Shown one piece after another: positions 17,297 through 25,308 of a stretch of DNA of 64,000 nucleotides. The stretch lies in the NCBI GenBank assembly GCA_015296085.1, contig DVDT01000050.1, positions 178,204-242,203 of the forward strand, given 5' to 3'. Made by a program: the position numbers and the translations under genes. The notes beneath the pieces were generated by a model, which had not been told where the DNA came from, did not search any database, and saw only the letters and a program-made list of their open reading frames with translations. Within the stretch, counting starts at the first letter, position 1. Each line of letters starts with the position of its first letter. Origin of the DNA: Trichormus sp. M33_DOE_039. GTDB taxonomy: Bacteria > Cyanobacteriota > Cyanobacteriia > Cyanobacteriales > Nostocaceae.

Positions 17297-20200
17297 CTAC
17301 TCCCCAAAACACAACTGATAATTTTCTGGAGTGATATTAGGGTTAGTGGTGAGATAATCGTTGAGGCGATCGCAAGCCCGATTGAGTAGTTGGTCAACAT
17401 CCAAAGTTTGTAGTTCTATCCCGTCTAAGTTCCACAGCTTGACTGTAGCATCCTGTCCTCCAGACACGAGTAACTTACCGTCAGGACTAAAACTTACACT
17501 CCTCACACCGCCTTGATGTCCTTGGAAGGTGGTCAACAAATTACCGTTGGCTACATTCCAGAGTTTAATTGTGCCGTCATCGCTTGCGGAAGCTAAAGTT
17601 TTACTATCGGGGGAAAAATTGGTGTTAAACACTAAATCATTGTGTCCTTGCAGAGTATTTAATAATTGACCGTCTACACTCCACAGTTTCACAGTTGCAT
17701 CTTGGCTCGCTGAGGCGATAATTTTAGCATCAGGAGAAATATTTACATTCCAAATGCTGGCACTATGACCTTGCAGTGTTTTTAGTAATTTACCATCCAA
17801 ATCCCAGATTTTGACAGTTTTATCGGCACTAGCGGAAATAATATTTTTCCCATCGGGAGTAAACTTGATATCTGTTACCCAACCATTATGTCCTGAGAGG
17901 GTACGGAGTAAGCGACCGTCTAAACTCCACAATTTGATGGTTTTATCTGCACTCCCAGAGACGAGGACTCGATTATCGGGGCTAAAACTCATACTCGTTA
18001 CCCAATGGTTGTGATTCTGGAGGGTACGGAGTAAAGCCCCATCACGATTGCGAATTTGGATACCTTGACTAGTGCTAGCTAAGGCGACTATATTGCGATC
18101 GCTACTAAAACTGACACTAGTTACATCAGGAAGCGGAGAAGTCAAGGTTTTGATTAACTGTCCTTCCAAATTCCATAGTCTCATGGTGCTATCAGCACTT
18201 AGAGACATGACACTATCACCATCATTAATAAAGCTAACGTGATTGACACTACCTTTATGTCCATAAAAAGTTTTAGGTAGCGTTCTGTTGACATTCCATA
18301 ATCTGACTGTGTTGTCATCACTAGCAGAAGCTAAAATTTTACTATTGGGACTAAAACTGAGGGTGTTGACCTCATGAGTATGCCCCAAAAAACTTCCTAG
18401 AATATTACCATCCCGTGACCAGAGCGTAATTTTTTTATCTGCACCAGCGGTAGCAATCATCTGTCCATCGGGAGAAAAAATCACTCGCCACACACCCTCA
18501 TTGTGTCCTTCTAAAGTTCTCAGTAAAGTGCCATCACGAGTCCAAAGTTTAACTGTGTTGTCAGCACTGGCGGAAGCGATGGTTTTACCATCGGGACTAA
18601 AATTAACGCTGCGTATTTCTTTTGTATGGGCGGGTATAGTGGTTAATGCACGACCGTCTAAACTCCACAGTCTGATTGTTCCGTCATCGCTAGCGGAAGC
18701 AATAGTATCACCCTCTGGGGAAAAGCTGACAGCATTTACACCCCCAGTGTGTCCAGTGAGAGAGAGTAATAATTGACCGTTACGAGTCCAGAGTTTCACA
18801 GTGTTGTCACCACTACCAGAAACTATAGTGCGACTATCTGGCGAGAAATTCACACTATTGACTGCTTGACTATGACCGTTCAGCGTGGTCAGTAATTTAC
18901 CGCTACGATTCCAGAGTTTAATTTTACCGTCAGCACTAGCCGAAGCTAAGATTTCCCCATCAGGGGAAAAAGCTACATGATTGACCCCATCACGATGACC
19001 TGTGAGAACATTGAGTAATTTGCCATCATTACGCCAAAGATGAATGGTGTTGTCAGCACTACCAGAGGCTAAGACTTCCCCATCAGGTGAGAAACTAACA
19101 CTTGTCACCCAAGAATTATGGAATAAACGGTTGCGTTCTTGGGTACTGTAAACAGCTTGTTGCAGGATAGTTGCAGTCTGGTTGCGGACATCGGGAGGAA
19201 ATCCCAGGTTAATTTCTTGGACTTCTCTCCCAGCTTGCACACTAGTTAAGAGTGCTTCTAATTGCTTATGGGAAAGTAAATAGTTCTCTGAAAGGGAATT
19301 AAGAGCCTGAATTTCCTGTAATTGCGCCTTTTGGGTTTGTTGGTAAGCAAACACCGCTAAACCAAATGCAGTTAAGCCCAATGTGCTGATAATAGCTACA
19401 GCCCTTTGTGCTTGTCGGAGGCGATTTTGTTCCTTGAGTTGCTGTTTTCGTCTAGCCTGTAAACCAGCCGCAATGAAATTTTGGACATCTAAAGATAGTT
19501 CATCAGTGTAATTGATATAGATTTCTTCTGCCTCTGCTAACCGCACACCTTGCAGCAGAAAGTCTGCTTGACGGTCATTTTGCGTCCACAGACTAGCAGC
19601 TTGTTCAATTTGACGTAGCGATCGCAATCTACTGCGATTTTCCTCTAACCACCAGCGTAATGTTGACCAGTGACGAATAATAATTTCATGGGCTACCTCA
19701 ATGGTTACAGGGGATGGAGTAGACAAAGCAGAAACTTCCCCTGTCCCCTGTCCCCTGTTACCTGTCACCTTTTCTGCCTCTTCCTCCACATTCACAACCA
19801 CCAACTTAGCCGCTGTTAATATCTGCAATGTTCTCTCTACTAACGCCGCAGGGTATTTGTTGACAATTAACTCTGATTTCCCCACCCTTCGCCTAGTATC
19901 TTCTGTCCCTTCACCTAACTGTGTCAGTCCTAAAAAAATCCATCTAGCACATTCTTGAACTTCTGGTTCTAAACTTTCATAAACTGCTTGGGCTTTCTTT
20001 TCTAACGCACCTTTGATCCCACCCAAGTTTTGTTGATAAGCCTGTAAAGTAATAACACCATGCTCACGATATTCCCACAACTGTTCTAGGACAAATTCCA
20101 GCAATGGTAAATAGCCAGGAGAGTAATTTAACTCTTGTAATAAAACCTCTACTAACTCTGGTTCTACAGTTAATCCAACTTGTTCCGCTGGGTGAATAAT

Positions 20201-22453
20201 AATCCGGCGATACTCTTCTTTTGTTAAACAAGGCGGTAATAAAATACTTGATTGCTGCAATAATTGGGCTAATTTTGCTACTTCCAAACAAGGAGCGATA
20301 AAATCAGCGCGTAAGGTAATAATTAACTTAAATTTTTCTGGGATTTTCTCTAGTGTTCCCAAGACAATATCTAGAAATCTTTGTCTATCTTCGCTAGCTG
20401 CTAGAGTGAATAATTCTTCAAACTGATCTACTACCAAAACTACCATTGGTTCGGGACGTTGATTTACCCAATGCGCCAATCCTTCCCCACCTTGATATAA
20501 GATTCCCTCTAACTGCATTTGCTGATAAGCTTTTTCTCGCTCAGTTCCGTTATCCACCATACGGCGCGATAAAGCCTCTAGGGGATTTTGACCAGGGCGA
20601 AAGCTTCTTATCCACCAGTCTTGACTTCCTAGTAATTGTTTACCTCGGCGCAGTTGAGCCATGACACCCGCCTGCACTAAAGAGGATTTCCCGCTTCCAG
20701 AAGCCCCCACGACAGCTAAAAATGATTTTTTCTCTAACTCAGCAATTAGTTGTTGTGTGAGGTTTTCTCTACCGTAGAAATATTGAGCATCTGCTTCTGC
20801 AAAGGCTTGTAATCCCAAGTAAGGACAGATACCTAAATCAATCGTAGCTGGTAAATGATTATTCCTATTTCCTGTGCGGGTGGGAATAATTTCAATGACT
20901 CCTTGAGTACCAGATAGCCAAATCTGCAAAGGTAGTGTCTTTTCCGTCCAGATTTGTTGTAATTGGCTAATCCAGGTAGCAGCTGATAAACTAGCTTGTC
21001 CTTGGGCTGCTTGCAAGGTAGAGTGTAGGGCTTGGGCAAATTGTTCTAAGTTCTCAGGGGATGAAGCTGCCGCTATAATACATTGTCCTTGCTCAAACCC
21101 CAGTTGTAAGTCTTCTACCCAATCTTGTAGGGTTGTATGATTTTCGTGTCCTAAAATCCCATCTAAAATAATGATTTGTTGGCTATAGGGAGAACGTCTG
21201 AGTTGTTGTCTCAACCAAGAACGACTCAAGCGTGTACTTTCTCCCAGCACTAGAATCGGTTCTCCCGCTTCCGTTGCTTCTAAACGTCCCCGCAAATATA
21301 ACAGCACTGTGGCAAGGTGTTGCTGTTGATTTGACGGTGCGGATTCTTGGGTTTGCAAACAAGTTTGAATTGTCGTCTGTAAATCTTGGCTGGTGTGGCT
21401 TCGCGGCCAATACTCTATCTCAAAACCGCCCACAGCCTGCAACAGTTTACTTAATCCCAAAATCGTTTGATTGGTAGCTAATCCTTCTGCAACTAATGCT
21501 TGTCGGCTATCAGAAAATGCTATTAACGCAGATTTTACCCCTAGAATAATCTCACCCACACCTTCGACAATCCGCTTCGGCGTTTGTAGCGGATATTCCG
21601 AGTAAAGCTTGCTGTCGCCTCTGGTGCGATTTTGTTGATTAATTAACCGTAGTTGCTGGTTAGTTTGCTCGATATATTGCTTGGTTTGGTGATAAACATA
21701 ACGATAAAGCCCATCTGCGTCAATTAAACCTTGGCTATCAGCAGCCTCACCGCGTAAACCTCGCATTAAATAATAAGTAAATACTCCATGTCCCAATTCC
21801 GGGAATTCCCACGACTGTTGATTGGTATCGCAAGATAGCAAGGCGTAAAAACCTTTACTTTGTTTTGCTCTGTGGCGTAATAATTCCACTATTTGGGGCG
21901 TTGGGTTAGGTAAAGCAGGCTGCGCGGTGTCGCTTCTTGCACCTCTGAAGGTGAGGCTACCACTATGACAAGCATCCAGCCAAACTAATTGAGTCTGTGC
22001 TTGAGAGTTACCTAACAGTTGCAAAAGTTCTTGTAATCCTAAACCTGTACTGAGTAAGTCATCGGTTTGGGTATCTGCTAGACACAAAATCGCCTGCTGG
22101 GAATTTGGTTCTAGCATTCCATGACCGGAGAAATAAAATAAAATTGTGTCTTGTGGTTGGGCTGTACTGATAATTTGGTCTAAACTGTCACGGACTTTAG
22201 ATAATAGAGGCTGTTGGGGGACAAAATCATGGTGAACGCATTCTCTTTTGTGGGGAAAACCTTGCGTCGCATCAGCTAAAGCCGCCGCTAACCCCTGACA
22301 ATCAACAGCTGAGTAGTGTAGCGTCGGGAGTCTCTCATCTTGGTATTGGTTGACTCCCACTAGCAACAACCAAAGCTTGGCTTCTCCTGTTTCTAGGGTA
22401 TGAGTTAAATGGCTGGTGGCAATACCGAATGGAGACATTTTTTTATTAGTCAT
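17297..22453 (-). CDS. Orthocaspase - STAND ATPase - WD40 protein
   Basis: The 1718-residue protein starts with a caspase-like (peptidase C14) domain at about 25-270; the catalytic dyad is intact, with His111 in FSGHGM and Cys162 in LDACHSG. A STAND/NACHT-type ATPase follows, with a P-loop GASGSGKSS near residue 585 and VVDQFEELF as Walker B. A single membrane-like helix lies near 1025, then fourteen WD40 repeats (about 1114-1680), enough for two seven-bladed propellers. Such proteins act as ligand-gated switches, in which target binding by the propellers releases protease activity. The start codon overlaps a TAATGAC heptamer repeat; an ATG five codons later is an alternative. An in-frame heptamer array lies at about residues 895-905. 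Confidence 0.93.
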   Translation of the reverse strand: MTNKKMSPFGIATSHLTHTLETGEAKLWLLLVGVNQYQDERLPTLHYSAVDCQGLAAALADATQGFPHKRECVHHDFVPQQPLLSKVRDSLDQIISTAQPQDTILFYFSGHGMLEPNSQQAILCLADTQTDDLLSTGLGLQELLQLLGNSQAQTQLVWLDACHSGSLTFRGARSDTAQPALPNPTPQIVELLRHRAKQSKGFYALLSCDTNQQSWEFPELGHGVFTYYLMRGLRGEAADSQGLIDADGLYRYVYHQTKQYIEQTNQQLRLINQQNRTRGDSKLYSEYPLQTPKRIVEGVGEIILGVKSALIAFSDSRQALVAEGLATNQTILGLSKLLQAVGGFEIEYWPRSHTSQDLQTTIQTCLQTQESAPSNQQQHLATVLLYLRGRLEATEAGEPILVLGESTRLSRSWLRQQLRRSPYSQQIIILDGILGHENHTTLQDWVEDLQLGFEQGQCIIAAASSPENLEQFAQALHSTLQAAQGQASLSAATWISQLQQIWTEKTLPLQIWLSGTQGVIEIIPTRTGNRNNHLPATIDLGICPYLGLQAFAEADAQYFYGRENLTQQLIAELEKKSFLAVVGASGSGKSSLVQAGVMAQLRRGKQLLGSQDWWIRSFRPGQNPLEALSRRMVDNGTEREKAYQQMQLEGILYQGGEGLAHWVNQRPEPMVVLVVDQFEELFTLAASEDRQRFLDIVLGTLEKIPEKFKLIITLRADFIAPCLEVAKLAQLLQQSSILLPPCLTKEEYRRIIIHPAEQVGLTVEPELVEVLLQELNYSPGYLPLLEFVLEQLWEYREHGVITLQAYQQNLGGIKGALEKKAQAVYESLEPEVQECARWIFLGLTQLGEGTEDTRRRVGKSELIVNKYPAALVERTLQILTAAKLVVVNVEEEAEKVTGNRGQGTGEVSALSTPSPVTIEVAHEIIIRHWSTLRWWLEENRSRLRSLRQIEQAASLWTQNDRQADFLLQGVRLAEAEEIYINYTDELSLDVQNFIAAGLQARRKQQLKEQNRLRQAQRAVAIISTLGLTAFGLAVFAYQQTQKAQLQEIQALNSLSENYLLSHKQLEALLTSVQAGREVQEINLGFPPDVRNQTATILQQAVYSTQERNRLFHNSWVTSVSFSPDGEVLASGSADNTIHLWRNDGKLLNVLTGHRDGVNHVAFSPDGEILASASADGKIKLWNRSGKLLTTLNGHSQAVNSVNFSPDSRTIVSGSGDNTVKLWTRNGQLLLSLTGHTGGVNAVSFSPEGDTIASASDDGTIRLWSLDGRALTTIPAHTKEIRSVNFSPDGKTIASASADNTVKLWTRDGTLLRTLEGHNEGVWRVIFSPDGQMIATAGADKKITLWSRDGNILGSFLGHTHEVNTLSFSPNSKILASASDDNTVRLWNVNRTLPKTFYGHKGSVNHVSFINDGDSVMSLSADSTMRLWNLEGQLIKTLTSPLPDVTSVSFSSDRNIVALASTSQGIQIRNRDGALLRTLQNHNHWVTSMSFSPDNRVLVSGSADKTIKLWSLDGRLLRTLSGHNGWVTDIKFTPDGKNIISASADKTVKIWDLDGKLLKTLQGHSASIWNVNISPDAKIIASASQDATVKLWSVDGQLLNTLQGHNDLVFNTNFSPDSKTLASASDDGTIKLWNVANGNLLTTFQGHQGGVRSVSFSPDGKLLVSGGQDATVKLWNLDGIELQTLDVDQLLNRACDRLNDYLTTNPNITPENYQLCFGE
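19737..19769. repeat. In-frame heptamer array (CCCCTGT) inside the caspase gene
   Basis: CCCCTGT is repeated three times, followed by the variants TACCTGT and CACC. It encodes a Gly/Thr-rich stretch (VTGNRGQGTGE) between the ATPase and the linker. Seven bases times three keeps the frame, so expansion in steps of three units is tolerated. Confidence 0.75.
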
Positions 22454-23229
22454 TAGTCATTAGCTGCTTTTCTCCCCTACTTTCCCTGTTCTCGTTCTCC
22501 ACGAGAGGCTGCGCTAACAGCAGTTACTCATGGGGGAAACCCACTTTCTTACGGGACACTACGTGAACGCGTTAGTGTCTCGTTCACGGTAGCGTTGCGT
22601 AGCAAAGAGAAGACCGCACTGCTTCACCTGTTCCTTGTTCCATAACTACGCCAGTCAGTACAAAAATCAAAGCGGATGACTATATCCTGACATATTGTGC
22701 TGTCTAGTTGCGTGTTGATCATTTGTAATCAACAGGGTAAGTCTCGTTATTTTATTACAGTTTCATGCCTAAAGACTGGGGAAGCTTTAATAATTTGATA
22801 CATTCCCAGATTTAGTGATGTGTACAAATATCACTATGGTCAGTTTTTTGTATATTGATCAAAAAATTGTGTAACCTTTGTCCAGACTCGATTGTTAAGA
22901 CATCTATATTAAAAGATATTTTAAGTTTCATATACAGAAAATTTGTCAAAGTGGCTACAAAGGCAAGATACGCTCTGATAGAGTGTTGCTAGTTAAGCGA
23001 TCGCTCCTGTGAATCTGGCGCAGCATATAACGGCTACTATCCAAAGAAAAGCAGCCGGATTTGATTAAGCCTGTGGCTGTGATGATAGGAATTGCTTACT
23101 ATTTAACAGTGCTAAATATGCGCGTTAAATGTATGAAACCTTGTTGATTTCCTCTGCAAAATACCTCGTTCATATTGGGATGAATGAGGTATTTTTATCA
23201 CAAGCAATCGCTAGTCTGTGCCATCAGCT
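22454..23229. other. Intergenic region with interlocked inverted repeats
   Basis: No gene was recognised in these 776 bases. The first 170 bases are interspersed repeat sequence, including the element at 22555-22588. The rest is AT-rich. A short GCAGCC...GGCTGT pairing near 23050 is too weak to call an RNA. No tRNA-like cloverleaf was seen. Confidence 0.6.
22555..22588. repeat. Interlocked small inverted repeats
   Basis: GACACTA (22555-22561) pairs with TAGTGTC (22573-22579), and CGTGAAC (22562-22568) pairs with GTTCACG (22582-22588). As in the element at 1563, the order is interleaved (1-2-1'-2'). Confidence 0.65.
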
Positions 23230-23550
23230 TTATTTGCTCGAATTAATGCCAATGACACCAATAATAATTAAAGCTATGGAGATAAATTTCACCAAAGACA
23301 CGGACTCACGAAACCAAATAATGCCAATACTGGCAATTAACATTGTTCCCAAACCTGACCAAATAGAATAAGCTACACCAACATCAAGTTTTTCTAGGGA
23401 AAGGGTGGAGAAAGTAAAACCAAAACCATAAAATACGAATATCAAAATAGAAGGAATTAAGTTTTTAAAACCTTCGGAGAGTTTCATGCAGGTTGTGCCT
23501 AGAACTTCAAACAATATTGCTGCCAGTAAGTAAATCCAATTAATTAACAT
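23230..23550 (-). CDS. Small multidrug resistance (SMR) family transporter
   Basis: The 106-residue protein has four membrane helices. Glu15 in helix 1 (LLAAILFEVLGTTCMK) matches the essential EmrE Glu14, and YSIWSGLGT (61-69) matches the substrate-binding YxxW segment. SMR proteins work as dimers in the inner membrane and exchange protons for cationic drugs, guanidinium or polyamines. Features such as the Ser after the Glu region do not clearly separate EmrE-like from guanidinium exporters. No guanidine riboswitch was recognised upstream. Single gene. Confidence 0.93.
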   Translation of the reverse strand: MLINWIYLLAAILFEVLGTTCMKLSEGFKNLIPSILIFVFYGFGFTFSTLSLEKLDVGVAYSIWSGLGTMLIASIGIIWFRESVSLVKFISIALIIIGVIGINSSK

Positions 23551-23804
23551 ATTTGTTGCGAATCTTTGACAAGAATATCGTTGTTTTTGCTCAATATATA
23601 TTCTATGGGAACTTGATGAGTAGTTCTGCTATTTAGGTGACAGAGGTTTGATAAAAACTGAACTACTGCTTTTATCTCAGCATTCAGATGCGGTTTCATC
23701 AAATATATAAATTTAGCTAAGTTGTCAAGTTTGATTCTCTAACAATATATTCTAAATCCTCGGTCAAGGTTAATAATTCCTAATTCCTATCAAGAGTTAT
23801 AGGG

Positions 23805-23890
23805 TTTACCGAACAATATAAAACTAGTTTACCGTACCCTCTAGCTGAGTTCGGTAATCATCATATTCGATGTGATAAAAACCGAATTTA
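23805..23890 (+). promoter_or_regulatory. Repeated TTACCGAA boxes upstream of hsp20
   Basis: TTTACCGAAC (23805), TTTACCGTAC (23827), the inverted GTTCGGTAA (23849) and ACCGAATTTA (23881) lie within 90 bases, ending about 90 bases before the start codon. The pair at 23806-23814 and 23849-23857 is a perfect inverted repeat of TTACCGAAC. This may be an operator for the heat-shock gene; the regulator is not known to me. Confidence 0.4.
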
Positions 23891-23979
23891 CACCTCTGTA
23901 TTTTCTCAATAAGATGAGAACAAATCAAACAATAAATTTCAACTGATTCCCCAAAACAATCTTGATAGGAGTGAAATAT

Positions 23980-24429
23980 ATGGCACTTATTCATTGGAAT
24001 CCTTTACAAGAACTGAACACCATTCAACGCCAACTAAATCATATTTTTGACGAAGATATGTTAAGCACAACAATCTTGGATAGAACAGTTACCAAAGTCC
24101 CCGCTGCTGAACTACAAGAAACAGACGATGCGGTTTATTTAAAGCTCGAAATTCCAGGCATGGAAGCCAAAGACATAGATTTGCAAGTCACTGATAAAGC
24201 TGTATATATTAGTGGTGAACGGAAATCTCAAACTAAGACTGAAGAAAAAGGCAAAATCAAAAGTGAATTCCACTATGGTAAATTCCAACGTGTGATTCCT
24301 TTACCTGCACGCATTCAAAATACTAATGTCAAAGCCGAATACAAAGATGGTATTTTGAATTTAACTTTGCCTAAAGCCGAAGAAGAAAAGCATAAGGTTG
24401 TCAAAATTAATCTAGATTCCGTTGGCTAA
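23980..24429 (+). CDS. Hsp20/alpha-crystallin small heat-shock protein
   Basis: The 149-residue protein has the alpha-crystallin domain from about 45 to 140 (VYLKLEIPGMEAKDIDLQV) and the conserved YKDGILNLTLPK near its end, followed by a VVKI tail of the I-x-I type. It is an ATP-independent holdase that forms oligomers and, in cyanobacteria, can bind thylakoid membranes. The ATG at 23980 has AGGAG 8 bases upstream and is preferred over the in-frame TTG at 23962. A strong terminator follows. Confidence 0.95.
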   Translation: MALIHWNPLQELNTIQRQLNHIFDEDMLSTTILDRTVTKVPAAELQETDDAVYLKLEIPGMEAKDIDLQVTDKAVYISGERKSQTKTEEKGKIKSEFHYGKFQRVIPLPARIQNTNVKAEYKDGILNLTLPKAEEEKHKVVKINLDSVG

Positions 24430-24461
24430 TTATAATTTGCTTGGTGAAAATTGTCAGTCAT

Positions 24462-24498
24462 AGATCTCCGACTTCCTCCAGAAGTCGGGGATCTTTTT
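24462..24498 (+). terminator. Strong intrinsic terminator after hsp20
   Basis: AGATCTCCGACTTC pairs with GAAGTCGGGGATCT around a 5-base loop and is followed by a T5 run. Confidence 0.85.
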
Positions 24499-24626
24499 GT
24501 GCATGAATGATTTAGTATAGGTGTGCATAATTAAATTAGAATTTACTGATAAATAGAGACAAAACCTATTGTTGCCGATGAGGGGCATAATTACATAATT
24601 AGGTGTTTTAAAGTGTAAACAGAGGG

Positions 24627-25304
24627 TTGAGTGTGCTACCAAATATCCGAGCTGCAATTTTCGACATGGACGGGTTACTGTTTGATACAGAAAGCATTGC
24701 TCGCTGGGCTTGGAAGCAAGCTTTAGCTAATCATGGCTATCTGATGAGTGATGATTTTTACTTCGAGTTTGTGGGGCGCGATTTATCTTGGCGCGAAAAA
24801 ATTCTCAAACAAAGATATGGAAGTAGCTTTCCCTTTGAATCAGTCACAGCACAACGGATTGAAATCGGCGATCGCCGCGAACTCCAAGAAGGTTTACCAT
24901 TAAAAGCAGGTGTATTAGATTTACTGCGGCGGTTAAATAATTTGGGCATAGTTATTGCCCTAGCTACAGGCACATCACGTCATAGAACCATCCGCCGCCT
25001 CACTAATGCAGGTATTCTGCAATACTTTATTACCATTGTCACCAGCGAAGATGTTGCCGAAGGCAAACCCGCGCCCGATATCTATTTAGAAACCAGCCGC
25101 AGAATTAATATTGCACCTGTGCAGTGTGTAGTATTTGAAGACTCATGTGTAGGTATAGAAGCAGCTTTCAGCGCGGGGATGTACCCAATTATGATTCCCG
25201 ACATAGAAAAACCATCTCCAGAAATCAAATGTTTAGCCTACCAAATTTTAGATTCCTTAGAGCAAGCTTGTGAGTTATTGGAACAGGGGTTAGGGGCAAG
25301 GTAG
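24627..25304 (+). CDS. HAD-superfamily phosphatase (beta-phosphoglucomutase-like)
   Basis: The protein has HAD motif I, FDMDGLLFDT (Asp13 and Asp15), motif II Thr in ALATGTSR, motif III Lys in GKPAPDIY, and motif IV Asp in VFEDSCVGIEAA. A helical cap lies between about 20 and 90, which makes it subfamily IA. These enzymes hydrolyse or isomerise sugar phosphates or other small phosphates; the substrate cannot be fixed. The start is TTG at 24627, with AGAGGG just upstream. It converges on the histidine kinase gene with only 4 bases between stops. Confidence 0.9.
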   Translation: MSVLPNIRAAIFDMDGLLFDTESIARWAWKQALANHGYLMSDDFYFEFVGRDLSWREKILKQRYGSSFPFESVTAQRIEIGDRRELQEGLPLKAGVLDLLRRLNNLGIVIALATGTSRHRTIRRLTNAGILQYFITIVTSEDVAEGKPAPDIYLETSRRINIAPVQCVVFEDSCVGIEAAFSAGMYPIMIPDIEKPSPEIKCLAYQILDSLEQACELLEQGLGAR

Positions 25305-25308
25305 GGGG

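Noticed and set aside
22977..23100. Possible structured RNA near 23 kb
   Set aside because: Only a weak 5-6 bp pairing was found, with no match to riboswitch, 6S, tmRNA or tRNA motifs.
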